Origin: JACCVL01 sp963704295
Lineage (GTDB): Bacteria > Actinomycetota > Actinomycetes > Propionibacteriales > Nocardioidaceae
NCBI GenBank assembly: GCA_963704295.1
Contig: OY969884.1
Location: 1,302,001-1,366,000, forward strand
Length of the DNA: 64,000 nt
Direction of reading: 5' to 3'
The notes below the pieces were generated by a model. The model had not been told where the DNA came from, ran no database searches, and saw only the letters and a list, made by a program, of their open reading frames with translations. Each line of letters starts with the position of its first letter. Positions within the stretch are counted from its first letter, which is position 1. Position numbers and translations under genes: made by a program. Positions 35,869 through 44,906 of the stretch are shown here, in pieces.

Positions 35869-36005
35869 GCAACTCGGATTGACCCGTCAATATGAACAAC
35901 ACTCGAGTAGAACGTACGTAGGCACGCGCCTAATCGTTCTGGCAGTGGGTCTTCTGCGGGCGCTGCAACGCACGATCCCGTCCGGACGATGTGCAACGAC
36001 GTGGG

Positions 36006-36079
36006 AGCCGCCTGTCGGAATCGAACCGACGACCTACGCATTACGAGTGCGTTGCTCTGGCCAACTGAGCTAAGGCGGC
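36006..36079 (-). tRNA. tRNA-Thr (CGT anticodon)
   Basis: A 74-nt cloverleaf fits. The acceptor arms are GCCGCCT and AGGCGGC with discriminator T. The D arm has GAGC-type pairs. The anticodon stem ACGCA/TGCGT closes a loop CTCGTAA with anticodon CGT. The T arm contains GGTTCGATTCC. It reads the threonine codon ACG. The CCA end is not encoded (CCC follows). Confidence 0.95.
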
Positions 36080-36084
36080 GAACC

Positions 36085-36110
36085 GCCGCGGGCCGGATCC
36101 GGGCCGCGGC
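36085..36110 (-). terminator. GC-rich palindromic hairpin after the peptidase gene
   Basis: GCCGCGG, CCGGATCCGG and CCGCGGC form an almost perfect palindrome with a single-base bulge on each side. It lies between the peptidase stop and tRNA-Thr, where it would end the ricT-peptidase transcript. There is no T tract. Confidence 0.5.
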
Positions 36111-36170
36111 GACCGGGGAAGTATAGCGACGGGCGACCGTCCCCTGACCGGGCGATCGAGCCCCCGGAGG

Positions 36171-37745
36171 TCAGCACTGCTTGCCGTCGGCGGGCACCTC
36201 GCCGTCCACCAGATAGGCGTCCACGGTGCTGTCGACGCAGTCGTTTCCCTGGGCGTAGCCGGTGTGCCCGTCCCCGTCCCGGGTCAGCAGCACGCCGGAC
36301 TCCAGCTGCTTGGCCATCGCCTGCGCCCACCGGTACGGGGTGGCCGGATCCCGGGTCGTTCCGACCACGAGGATCGGGGCTGCCCCCTCGCCGTCGACCT
36401 CCGGCACCGGGTCCGCTGCGTCCACCGGCCAGAGCGCGCACGCCAGGACCGACCAGGCGAAGCTCCGGCCGAAGGTGGGCGCCGCCTCCTCGTACTCCGG
36501 GATCGAGCTCCGGATCTCCGCGCCGGTGGTGCGCACGGGATGGTCGAGGCAGTTCACCGCATAGATCGCCTGGGCCATGTTGCCGGTGTAACCCGAGTCG
36601 GTCCGCCGCCAGTAGGCGTCCGCCAGCGCGAGCAGGGTGGCCCCGTTCCCGTCGAACGCCTGGGTCAGCGCCTGGTCGAGCAGCGACCAGTAGCTCTTCA
36701 CGTAGAGCGGCAGCGCGATGCCGTAGAGCCCGAGCGCCTCGGTGAGCTCCCGCTCGGTCCCGGTCGGCAGCGGGTCGGCGTCCAGCTCGGCCAGGAAGTC
36801 CTGGACCCGCCGCACCCCGCGCTCCACGTCGGAGCCGAGCGGGCAGTCCGGCTGAGCCACGCAGTTCGAAACGTACGCGCGCAACGCGGTCTCGAAGCCG
36901 GCCGCCTGCTGCTGGTTCAGCTCCTGGGAGTCCAGCGACGGGTCGACGGCGCCGTCGAGAACCAGCCGGCCCACCTGCTCGGGGAACAGCTCGGCGTACA
37001 CCGCGCCGATGTAGGTGCCGTAGGAGGCGCCGTAGTAGGTCAGCTGCTCGTCGCCGAGCACCGCGCGCAGCACGTCGAGGTCGCGCGCGACGTCGGTGGT
37101 CGCCAGGTGTGGCAGCAGGGCACCCGCGTCGTCGACGCAGCCGGAGGCGAACTCCTCCAGCAGGTCCTCGGTGTCCGACGCCTCCCGCGCCGTGTCCGGG
37201 TCGGGGTCGGTGGCTAGCAGCCGGTCCACACCGGCCTCGTCGAGGCACTCCACCGGCTCGCTCGCCCCGACCCCGCGCGGGTCGAAGCCGACCACGTCGT
37301 AGGCGGCCAGCACCTCTGGCCCGAACTGCGCGGCCGCCTGCGGCGCGTACTCGACGCCGGAGGCGCCCGGCCCGCCGGGGTTCACCACCAACGCGCCGGT
37401 CGCCGAGCCGCCCTCCGCGGGCAACCGGTTGACCGCCAAGCGGAGTGTCTTGCCGCTCGGCTCGTTGTAGTCGACCGGCACCTCGACGGTGCCGCACTCG
37501 AAGTCACCGTCACACGGTTGCCAGTCGACCTGCTGGCTGTAGAACCGGTCCAGGCCGCCCCCAGCCTCGGACGCAGAGGGCGCTGTCGTCGTCGGCGACT
37601 CCGACGTCGCCGCGGAGGTCGCCTCGTCGCTGGGGTCGTCGCTGGGCTCGTCGGCGGTGCAGCCGGTCAGGGCCAGAGCCAGAACGGCGACGACGGCGAC
37701 GGCACGCCGTCCCCGACGGGTCGTCCGGGCGCGCGGTGTCGTCAT
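36171..37745 (-). CDS. secreted alpha/beta-hydrolase, tripeptidyl aminopeptidase-like
   Basis: This 524-residue protein has a lipoprotein-like signal (RRAVAVVAVLALALTGC), a Ser/Thr-rich linker and an alpha/beta-hydrolase domain. VVNPGGPGASG near residue 123 is the oxyanion region. YYGASYGTYIGAVYAE holds the nucleophile serine. A cap domain and a C-terminal TRDPATPYRWAQAMA and DGDGHTGY supply Asp and His. These fit the SlpD/SlpE tripeptidyl aminopeptidase family. An upstream ATG at 37775 overlaps the ricT stop as ATGA and is an alternative start. Confidence 0.85.
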   Translation of the reverse strand: MTTPRARTTRRGRRAVAVVAVLALALTGCTADEPSDDPSDEATSAATSESPTTTAPSASEAGGGLDRFYSQQVDWQPCDGDFECGTVEVPVDYNEPSGKTLRLAVNRLPAEGGSATGALVVNPGGPGASGVEYAPQAAAQFGPEVLAAYDVVGFDPRGVGASEPVECLDEAGVDRLLATDPDPDTAREASDTEDLLEEFASGCVDDAGALLPHLATTDVARDLDVLRAVLGDEQLTYYGASYGTYIGAVYAELFPEQVGRLVLDGAVDPSLDSQELNQQQAAGFETALRAYVSNCVAQPDCPLGSDVERGVRRVQDFLAELDADPLPTGTERELTEALGLYGIALPLYVKSYWSLLDQALTQAFDGNGATLLALADAYWRRTDSGYTGNMAQAIYAVNCLDHPVRTTGAEIRSSIPEYEEAAPTFGRSFAWSVLACALWPVDAADPVPEVDGEGAAPILVVGTTRDPATPYRWAQAMAKQLESGVLLTRDGDGHTGYAQGNDCVDSTVDAYLVDGEVPADGKQC

Positions 37746-37771
37746 CTGGCGGGGTCCCCCTGGGTCACGGG

Positions 37772-38668
37772 TCATGCCTCGGTGCCGCGGTCCGTCCGGC
37801 CGGTGCGCCTGGTGCTGCGCCGACCGGTCCCGCCGCTGCCGTACGCGTCGTCGTGCGCCGCCCGGGACGCGCAGGTGTCGGCCCGGTTGCACGCGCTCAC
37901 CGCGCCGGACCCGTCGAGGCGGACCACGACCTGGTCGGCCGGCACCTTGTGGTCCACAACGGTTCCGGCGCCCTCGGGGGTGTCCACGGCACAGCCGATC
38001 CCCGGCGCCGATGCGGCGAAGTCCTCGTACAGCGGGTGCTCGTACTTCAGGCAGCACATCAACCGGCCGCACGCCCCGGAGATCCGCAACGGGTTGTTGG
38101 GCAGCTGCTGGGTGTGCGCCATCCGCACCGAGACCGGCTCGAAGTCCTTGAGGAACGTGCTGCAGCACAGCTCGCGTCCGCAGCTGCCGATTCCGCCGAC
38201 CAGCCGGGCCTCCTCTCGCGGACCGACCTGACGCAGGTCGATCCGGGCATGCAGCGACCTGGCGAGCTCACGCACCAGCGCGCGGAAGTCGACCCGTCCC
38301 GGTGCGCTGAACCAGATCCGCACCAGCCGATCCACGTCCGGGCGCCGATCGAGGTAGTCGACGCCGAGCACCTTCATCGGCAGCTCGTGCTGGCGGATCA
38401 GCCGCCGGGCGGTCACCCGGGCGCGAGCCCGGATCGCGCGGTTTGCCTCGTCCCGCCGCACGTCGGCCTCGCTCGCGCGGCCGGCGCACGCCGGCAGGCC
38501 GTCGACGGTGTCGCTGACGTACTGCGGCGCCCAGACGCACTCGGCCACCTCGGGACCGTCGTCGGTGGGGACCAGCACCTTGTCCCCCACCTGGGCGTCC
38601 AGGTCGCCGGCGTCGAGGTAGTGCAGTCGCCCGTACTGGGCGAACCACACCGCCATCACCATCGTCAC
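37772..38668 (-). CDS. ricT: PSP1-domain protein RicT (YaaT)
   Basis: This 298-residue protein has the PSP1 domain: MAVWFAQYGRLHYLD near the start, and GGIGSCGRELCCSTFL and GACGRLMCCLKYEHPLYEDF near the centre. The cysteines correspond to those that bind an iron-sulfur cluster in Bacillus RicT. The C-terminal 50 residues are basic and serine/threonine-rich. The GTG start follows a TACCCT box by 6 nt. Its place next to holB is widely conserved in bacteria. Confidence 0.88.
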   Translation of the reverse strand: MTMVMAVWFAQYGRLHYLDAGDLDAQVGDKVLVPTDDGPEVAECVWAPQYVSDTVDGLPACAGRASEADVRRDEANRAIRARARVTARRLIRQHELPMKVLGVDYLDRRPDVDRLVRIWFSAPGRVDFRALVRELARSLHARIDLRQVGPREEARLVGGIGSCGRELCCSTFLKDFEPVSVRMAHTQQLPNNPLRISGACGRLMCCLKYEHPLYEDFAASAPGIGCAVDTPEGAGTVVDHKVPADQVVVRLDGSGAVSACNRADTCASRAAHDDAYGSGGTGRRSTRRTGRTDRGTEA

Positions 38669-38674
38669 CGGGTC

Positions 38675-38680
38675 AGGGTA
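38675..38680 (-). promoter_or_regulatory. -10 box TACCCT, leaderless ricT start
   Basis: TACCCT, then GACCCG, then GTG at 38668. It lies in the 26-bp gap after holB, so ricT may have its own promoter within the block. Confidence 0.45.
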
Positions 38681-38694
38681 AGCGGCGGGACCGC

Positions 38695-39909
38695 TCAGGC
38701 GCGCGCAAGCCGGAGGAACGCCTGCTCCAGAGCCAGCAGCGGCGGCACGTTCAGCGTCATCGCCTCACGGCAGGCGAGCAGCGCCTCGATCCGCCGGAGT
38801 GTCCGGGCCGGGTCGCTGCGAGCCGCCACCCCGGCCAGATCGGTGCGCATCTCCTCGTTGACCAAGCCGACGTCCGGGTCGCTCTGCAGCCGGAGCACGT
38901 CGCGCTGCACGCTCAGCAGGTCCAACAACGCCCGGTCCACCGAGTCGCGCACCATCCGAGTGCGGCGACGCCGGTGCATCTCCTTCAGCGCCTTCAGCGC
39001 CGCCTGCTCGCCGCGGGCCTTGGCCCCGCGGGTGCCGGTCCCCCACTCGGAGCCGTGCGCAGCCAGCTCCCGCTGCTCCAATCCGGAGGCGACCGCCTCG
39101 GACTCCTCCTTGGCCGCCTCGTGCACGTTCGCCGCCGCCCGCACGCAGTCACCGGGGTCGCGGAGCAGCTGCGGCAGGGCGAGCACCTCGTGCCGGCGGT
39201 TGCGGACCGCTTCGTCCCTGGCCAGTGCCCGGGCCCGGCCGATGTGGCCCTGGGACGCCCGGGCGGCGAAGGCCGCCAGCGCCGGCTGCACTCCGGCCGC
39301 CTCCAGCGAGGCGGTCACAGCGGCCGCCGGCGGGGTCCGCAGCGACACCTGGCGGGACCGGGACCGGATGGTCGGCATCACGTCGTCGCTCGTCGGGGCG
39401 CACAGCAGCCAGAGGGTCCGGTCGGGCGGCTCCTCGATGCTCTTGAGCATCGCGTTGCCCGCCTGATCGGTGAGCCGGTCGGCGTCCTCCACGATGATCA
39501 CCGACCAGTGCCCGACGCTCGGCGCCATCGCCGCCTTCAGCACCAGCTCGCGGACGTCGTCCACCCCGATCGACAGCCCCTCGGTGTCGACCACCGTCAC
39601 GTCCGGATGCGAACCGGCCACAACCTGGCGGCAGGCGTCACAACCACCGCAGCCCGCGCCCGAACACTGCAGCGCCGCGGCGAAGGCCCGCGCCGCGGTC
39701 GAGCGGCCCGACCCGGGGGGGCCGGTGAACAGCCAGGCGTGCGTCATCCCGGACCCGGCAACCCCGCGCCGCCAACCGTCGGCGGCGGCCACCGCGGGGC
39801 GGAGCACGTCGACCAGCGGCTGCTGCCCGACCAGCTTCGACCAGACGTCGGCCGCTCCCGGTACGCCGAGCGGGAGCCGGGCCGGGGCCTGCGCCGCGGG
39901 AGCGGTCAC
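38695..39909 (-). CDS. holB: DNA polymerase III delta-prime subunit
   Basis: This 404-residue clamp-loader ATPase has LVGQQPLVDVLRPAV near the start, a Walker A-like GPPGSGRST, a zinc-binding stretch with CSGAGCGGCDACRQ, and VIIVEDADRLTDQAGNAMLK (Walker B and sensor region), followed by SIEEPPDRTLWLLCA and RSRSRQVSL. These match HolB/DnaX-like clamp-loader subunits. The GTG start overlaps the tmk fusion stop as GTGA, so the two are coupled. Confidence 0.88.
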   Translation of the reverse strand: MTAPAAQAPARLPLGVPGAADVWSKLVGQQPLVDVLRPAVAAADGWRRGVAGSGMTHAWLFTGPPGSGRSTAARAFAAALQCSGAGCGGCDACRQVVAGSHPDVTVVDTEGLSIGVDDVRELVLKAAMAPSVGHWSVIIVEDADRLTDQAGNAMLKSIEEPPDRTLWLLCAPTSDDVMPTIRSRSRQVSLRTPPAAAVTASLEAAGVQPALAAFAARASQGHIGRARALARDEAVRNRRHEVLALPQLLRDPGDCVRAAANVHEAAKEESEAVASGLEQRELAAHGSEWGTGTRGAKARGEQAALKALKEMHRRRRTRMVRDSVDRALLDLLSVQRDVLRLQSDPDVGLVNEEMRTDLAGVAARSDPARTLRRIEALLACREAMTLNVPPLLALEQAFLRLARA

Positions 39910-41930
39910 GGCGTCACCGGCGTTGCGGCAAGCACTGCCCTGACCCGCGCGACCAGCCGGGCGTGCACCTCGTCGCGTGGCTGCGTCGCGTCGAGCACCA
40001 GGTAGTGCTCCGGATCCGCCTCCGCCCGGGCCAGGAAGTGTCCACGGACGCGCTCGTGGAAGTCCAGCGGCTCCTGCTCGATCCGGTCCGGGCTCCCGGC
40101 TCGGACCAGTCCCTGGTCGGCGGGCAGGTCGAGCACCACGGTCAGGTGTGGTCGCAGCTGCTCGGTCGCCCAGCGCGCGACCTGCTCGACCTCGCCGACG
40201 GTCAGCGCCCGGCCGGCGCCCTGGTAGGCCAGCGTGGAGTCGACGTACCGGTCGGTGATCACGACAGCGCCGCGCTCCAGCGCGGGCCGCACCACCTGGG
40301 CGACGTGCTCGGCCTTGTCGGCGGCGTACAGCAGCGCCTCGGTGCGCGCGGACAGCTCGCCGGTGCCCGGGTCGAGGACGATGTCGCGCACCGCCCGGCC
40401 CACGTCGGTGGCACCCGGCTCCCGGGTCAGCACCACCTCGACTCCCTGCGCTCCCAGTGCCTCGGCCAGCAGCCGCGCCTGGGTGGACTTGCCGGCCCCT
40501 TCCCCACCCTCGAGTGCGACGAAGAGCCCGCGCGGGGCGTAGACGCCGTGCGCCCGAAGCTGCTCGCGCAGCTCGGCCGCCACGGAAACACCGGGTCGGT
40601 CGTTCATCGTCCGGAAGGATGCCACCCCGACCGCCACAGCCAGCAGTCCGGCGACGAGAAAGGCGAGTTGAACGCCGCCGAAGGTGACCGCGACGCCCTC
40701 GCTGATCCGGACCCGGTGCCGGCCCACCAGGCCGGCGGCGAGTGGCGCCAGCGCCAGCGACAGGGAGAGCACCAGCCGGACCAGTGACTGCACCAGCGCG
40801 AACGTGCGACCGCGCACCTCCTCGGCCACCTCCAGCCCGAGCAGCGTGTAGCCGGTGATCCAGGCGACCCCGGCCGCGAAGCCGAGCGTCGCGCTGAGCA
40901 GCGCAGCCAGCACCATGTCCGAGACCAGGGAGATCACCAGCAGCACCACACCGGCGCCGACCAGTGCGAGCCCGAAGAGCCGGCGTCGCGTCACCGCGCG
41001 CAGCAGTCGCGGGCCGCGCCACATGCCCGCGCCCAACCCGGCGAAGACCGCGCCGAACAGCACGCCGTAGCCGGGGTCGCCCGCACCCATCTCGGCGACG
41101 TAGACCCGGGCCAGGCCGATCACGACGCCACCGGCGGCGAAGGCGCCGACGATGCCTGCGACCAGCCCGCGCACCAGCGGCGTGCGCACCGCATACGCCC
41201 AGCCGTCCAACACCGCTCGGAACACCCCGACCCGGTCGTCCCCGCCCAGTGCGGGTCCGGGCGGCAGCACCGCGCGGATGCTCAGCAACAGGGCGGCCGA
41301 CACCGCGAAGCTCAGCCCGTTGGCGTACAGCGCGAGCTCGGCGCTCGCGCCCGGATGCCAGCCGACCGTCGAGGCCAGCGCATCGGTGCCGAGAGACAGG
41401 CCGGTGAACAGGACGGCTGCCGGCAGTGCCGAGCCGTAGGTCGTCGCGAGCATCAGCCGGTTGGCCGCCTCCAACCGAGCCGGCGGGACGAGGTCGGGGA
41501 TGGTCGCGTCCTTGGTCGGCAGCCAGACCACGTTCACGACCTCCACCAGGACGGTCGCCACCAGCAGCCAGGTCAGCGTGCCGACGAGCGGGATGCTGAC
41601 GAAGATGCCCGCCCGCAGCACGTCGCCGACGATCAGGACGAGGCGGCGGTCGAGGTGGTCGGCCAGGTAGCCGCCGAGCGGGCCGATCACCAGTGCCGGC
41701 AGCACCCGCAGGAAGAGCACACCGGCGATGGCGAAGTTCCGGTCGGCATAGTTCGCGCCGGCCAGCTCGTTCGCCAGAGCGGTGAGCGCGAGCAGCCCGA
41801 CCCAGTCACCCAGGCTGGACAGGCCGAGCGCGGCCCAGAACCGGCGGACGCCGGGCAGCGTCAGCACCGCGGCGACACTGTCCGGCGGGGCGGTGATCCC
41901 GTCGCCGCCGGACCCGCCGGGCCTGGTCAT
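39906..41930 (-). CDS. tmk: MFS transporter-thymidylate kinase fusion
   Basis: This is a 674-residue two-domain protein. The N-terminal 450 residues form an MFS-like transporter with about 12 hydrophobic segments, with PLGGYLADHLDRRLVLIVGD after helix 2. The C-terminal 215 residues are thymidylate kinase. Its P-loop is ALEGGEGAGKSTQARLL, VVITDRYVDSTLAYQG holds the catalytic Arg, and LDLPADQGLVRAG follows. The kinase makes dTDP from dTMP. The same fusion is known from Streptomyces and other actinomycetes. It overlaps both topA and holB. Confidence 0.92.
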   Translation of the reverse strand: MTRPGGSGGDGITAPPDSVAAVLTLPGVRRFWAALGLSSLGDWVGLLALTALANELAGANYADRNFAIAGVLFLRVLPALVIGPLGGYLADHLDRRLVLIVGDVLRAGIFVSIPLVGTLTWLLVATVLVEVVNVVWLPTKDATIPDLVPPARLEAANRLMLATTYGSALPAAVLFTGLSLGTDALASTVGWHPGASAELALYANGLSFAVSAALLLSIRAVLPPGPALGGDDRVGVFRAVLDGWAYAVRTPLVRGLVAGIVGAFAAGGVVIGLARVYVAEMGAGDPGYGVLFGAVFAGLGAGMWRGPRLLRAVTRRRLFGLALVGAGVVLLVISLVSDMVLAALLSATLGFAAGVAWITGYTLLGLEVAEEVRGRTFALVQSLVRLVLSLSLALAPLAAGLVGRHRVRISEGVAVTFGGVQLAFLVAGLLAVAVGVASFRTMNDRPGVSVAAELREQLRAHGVYAPRGLFVALEGGEGAGKSTQARLLAEALGAQGVEVVLTREPGATDVGRAVRDIVLDPGTGELSARTEALLYAADKAEHVAQVVRPALERGAVVITDRYVDSTLAYQGAGRALTVGEVEQVARWATEQLRPHLTVVLDLPADQGLVRAGSPDRIEQEPLDFHERVRGHFLARAEADPEHYLVLDATQPRDEVHARLVARVRAVLAATPVTP

Positions 41931-44671
41931 CCGTTCTTCGCCGCCGCCTTCGCGGTCGCGGTCTTCTTGGCCGCGGCCTTCTTCGTCTTCGAGGCGGCCT
42001 TCTTCGCCGGTGCCTTCCGCCCGGCGGTCTTCTTGGCGGCGCGCTTCTTCGGCGCCGGGCCGCGCGCCCGCTTCTCGGCCAGCAGCTCGGCCGCCCGCTC
42101 GATCGTCACCGACTGCGGGTCGTCGCCCTTGCGCAGCGTGGCGTTGGTCTCCCCGTCGGTGACGTACGGCCCGAAACGGCCGTCCTTGACGGTCACCGGC
42201 TTGCCCGAGCCGGGGTCGGCGCCGAGCTCGCGCAGCGGTGCCTGGGCCGCCTGCCGGCCACGCTGCTTGGGCTGGGCGTAGATCGCCAGTGCCTGCTCCA
42301 GGGTGAGCGTGAACAGCTGCTCCTCGGACTCCAGCGAGCGGGAGTCGGTGCCCTTCTTGAGGTACGGCCCATAGCGGCCGTTCTGCGCCGTGATCGGGTC
42401 CCCGGACTCGGGGTCGGTGCCGACGGTGCGCGGCAGCGACAGCAAGCGGAGCGCATCCTCCAGGGTCACCGTGTCGAGCGTCATGTCCTTGAACAGGCTG
42501 CCGGTGCGCGGCTTGGCCGTCTTGGGGGCGTCCTCCGGCAGCAGCTCGGTGACGTATGGGCCGTAGCGGCCGTTCTTGGCGACGATCGTGTGCCCGCCGT
42601 CCGGGTCGGTGCCCAGCTGCCGCTCGGCGCCGGCCGGGTTGGCCAGCAGCTGGCGCGCGACGTCCAGGGTCAGCTCGTCCGGTGGCAGGTCCTCGGGCAC
42701 GTTGCCGCGGTTGCCCTCGTCGTCCTCGACGTACGGGCCGTACCGGCCGACCCGCAGCACGATGCCGGTTTCTTCCCCGGCGTCGTCGCGGACCTGGAAG
42801 GTGGCCAGCTGCCGGGCGTCGATGTCACCGAGCTCGCCGACCAGGTGCTTGAGCCCGGTCCCGGCGTCGGCCCCGTCGCCGTCGCCGAACCAGAACCGGC
42901 CGAGCACCCGCTGGGCGTCCTCGCGACCGCCGGCGACGGCGTCCAGGACGTCCTCGAGCCGGGCGGTGAAGTCGTAGTCGACCAGCCGGGCGAAGTGTCC
43001 CTCCAACAGCCGGGTGACCGAGAACGCCAGCCAACTGGGGACCAGGGCGGTCCCCTTCTTGTAGACGTACCCGCGATCCAGGATGGTGCGGATGATCGAC
43101 GCGTAGGTGGACGGCCGTCCGATCTCCCGCTCCTCCAGCTCGCGCACCAACGACGCCTCGGTGAACCGGGCCGGCGGGCGGGTGTCGTGACCCTCCGCAT
43201 CCATCCGGGCCACCGCAACCGACTCGCCCTCGGCCAGGTCGGGCAGCCGGGTCTCGCGGTCGTCCCGCTCGGCGTCCGGGTCGTCGTGACTCTCCACATA
43301 GGCCCGGAGGAAACCGTGGAAGGTGATGACGCGGCCGGAGGCGGCCAGCTCGGCGTCCACACCGTCGGCGGTGGTCGCCCCGAGCCGCACCTGGACCGAC
43401 CGGCCCTGCGCGTCCCGCATCTGCGACGCGACCGTGCGCATCCAGATCAGCTCGTAGAGCCGGTACTGGTCACCGGTCAGGCCGGTCTGGCCGGGGGTCC
43501 GGAACTGCTCGCCGGAGGGCCGGATCGCCTCGTGCGCCTCCTGGGCGTTCTTGACCTTGGAGCTGTACGTGCGCGGGCTGTCGGGGAGGTACTCCCCGCC
43601 GTACAGCTCCCGGACCTGGTCGCGGGCCGCGGCGACCGCCGCCCCGGACAGTGTCACCGAGTCGGTGCGCATGTAGGTGATGAAGCCGTTCTCGTACAGC
43701 CGCTGGGCGAGCTGCATCGTCACCGAGGCGCCGAAGCCGAGCTTGCGGCTCGCCTCCTGCTGCAGGGTGGTGGTCCGAAACGGCGCGTACGGCTTGCGGG
43801 TGTAGGGCTTCGCCTCCACCGACCGGACGGTGAAGCTGCGGTCCCGCAGTGCCTCCGCCAACGCACCGGTGCGGGCCTCGTCGAGGTGCACCACGTCGCG
43901 GCCGGCCGCGAGCTGACCGCCGGGCGTGAAGTCCCGCCCGGCCGCCACCCGAGTGCCGTCCAGAGCCACCAGCCGGGCGGGGAACTGCGGTGGCACCTTG
44001 TCCCGGCTGCCGTCCGGGTCGGCGTCCATCGTGGCCTGCAGGTCCCAGTACGACGCGGAGCGGAACGCCATCCGCTCCCGCTCCCGGTCGACCACCAGCC
44101 GGGTCGCGACCGACTGCACCCGGCCCGCGGACAGCCCGGACATCACCTTCTTCCACAGCACCGGGCTGACTTCGTAGCCGTACAGCCGGTCGAGGATGCG
44201 CCGGGTCTCCTGGGCGTCGACCAGCGACTTGTCGATCTCGCGCGGGCTCTCCACCGCGGCCCGGATCGCCGCGGGTGTGATCTCGTGGAAGACCATCCGG
44301 CGCACCGGGATCCGCGGCTTCAGCTCGTCGTAGAGGTGCCAGGCGATCGCCTCTCCCTCGCGGTCCTCGTCCGTCGCGAGGTAGAGCTCGTCGGCGTCCT
44401 TGAGCAGCTTGCGGAGCTTGGCGATCTGGCTCTTCTTGTCCTGGGGCACGACGTAGACCGGCGAGAAGCCGTTGTCGACGTCGACGCCGAGCCGGGCCCA
44501 CGGCTGGCCCTTGTACTTGGCCGGCACCTCTGCCGCCCCCTGCGGCAGGTCGCGGATGTGGCCGATCGAGCTCTCCACGACGTAGCCGCTGCCCAGGTAG
44601 CCCGCGATGGTGCGCGCTTTGGCCGGCGACTCGACGATGACGAGCCGGGTGCCGGTTGCTGCGTCAGCCAC
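41927..44671 (-). CDS. topA: DNA topoisomerase I
   Basis: This 914-residue type IA topoisomerase has a Toprim domain (RLVIVESPAKARTIAGYLG; DEDREGEAIAWHL) and the active-site region GFITYMRTDSVTLS with the nucleophilic tyrosine. About four C-terminal GRYGPYV/GRFGPYV repeats replace zinc fingers. The last 45 residues are a lysine/alanine-rich tail, usual in actinomycetes and thought to bind DNA. The GTG start has AGGAGA upstream. It is followed directly by the tmk fusion with an ATGA overlap. Confidence 0.95.
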   Translation of the reverse strand: MADAATGTRLVIVESPAKARTIAGYLGSGYVVESSIGHIRDLPQGAAEVPAKYKGQPWARLGVDVDNGFSPVYVVPQDKKSQIAKLRKLLKDADELYLATDEDREGEAIAWHLYDELKPRIPVRRMVFHEITPAAIRAAVESPREIDKSLVDAQETRRILDRLYGYEVSPVLWKKVMSGLSAGRVQSVATRLVVDRERERMAFRSASYWDLQATMDADPDGSRDKVPPQFPARLVALDGTRVAAGRDFTPGGQLAAGRDVVHLDEARTGALAEALRDRSFTVRSVEAKPYTRKPYAPFRTTTLQQEASRKLGFGASVTMQLAQRLYENGFITYMRTDSVTLSGAAVAAARDQVRELYGGEYLPDSPRTYSSKVKNAQEAHEAIRPSGEQFRTPGQTGLTGDQYRLYELIWMRTVASQMRDAQGRSVQVRLGATTADGVDAELAASGRVITFHGFLRAYVESHDDPDAERDDRETRLPDLAEGESVAVARMDAEGHDTRPPARFTEASLVRELEEREIGRPSTYASIIRTILDRGYVYKKGTALVPSWLAFSVTRLLEGHFARLVDYDFTARLEDVLDAVAGGREDAQRVLGRFWFGDGDGADAGTGLKHLVGELGDIDARQLATFQVRDDAGEETGIVLRVGRYGPYVEDDEGNRGNVPEDLPPDELTLDVARQLLANPAGAERQLGTDPDGGHTIVAKNGRYGPYVTELLPEDAPKTAKPRTGSLFKDMTLDTVTLEDALRLLSLPRTVGTDPESGDPITAQNGRYGPYLKKGTDSRSLESEEQLFTLTLEQALAIYAQPKQRGRQAAQAPLRELGADPGSGKPVTVKDGRFGPYVTDGETNATLRKGDDPQSVTIERAAELLAEKRARGPAPKKRAAKKTAGRKAPAKKAASKTKKAAAKKTATAKAAAKNG

Positions 44672-44906
44672 GGTTCTCCTGCGGGTGATGAGGATGAGAT
44701 GAGTTGTGCCGTTCTGCCCGGTTTAGCCCTGATCGGGCTCGCCCTCGGTGCGTCGGGCCGGCACCGAACGCCGCACACGGTAACGCCTCTGACCGACCGC
44801 CCCGCTCCGCCGCCCCCGGTCAGGGTGCACCGGTCATTCTCGCCGTGAACAACCTCGGGCGTTCCGCGGACCCGGGGTCTGGCCGGTCCGTACCGTGGTC
44901 AGCATC

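Noticed and set aside
33903..36079. Integrated element using tRNA-Thr as attachment site
   Set aside because: No integrase and no copy of the tRNA 3' end were seen.
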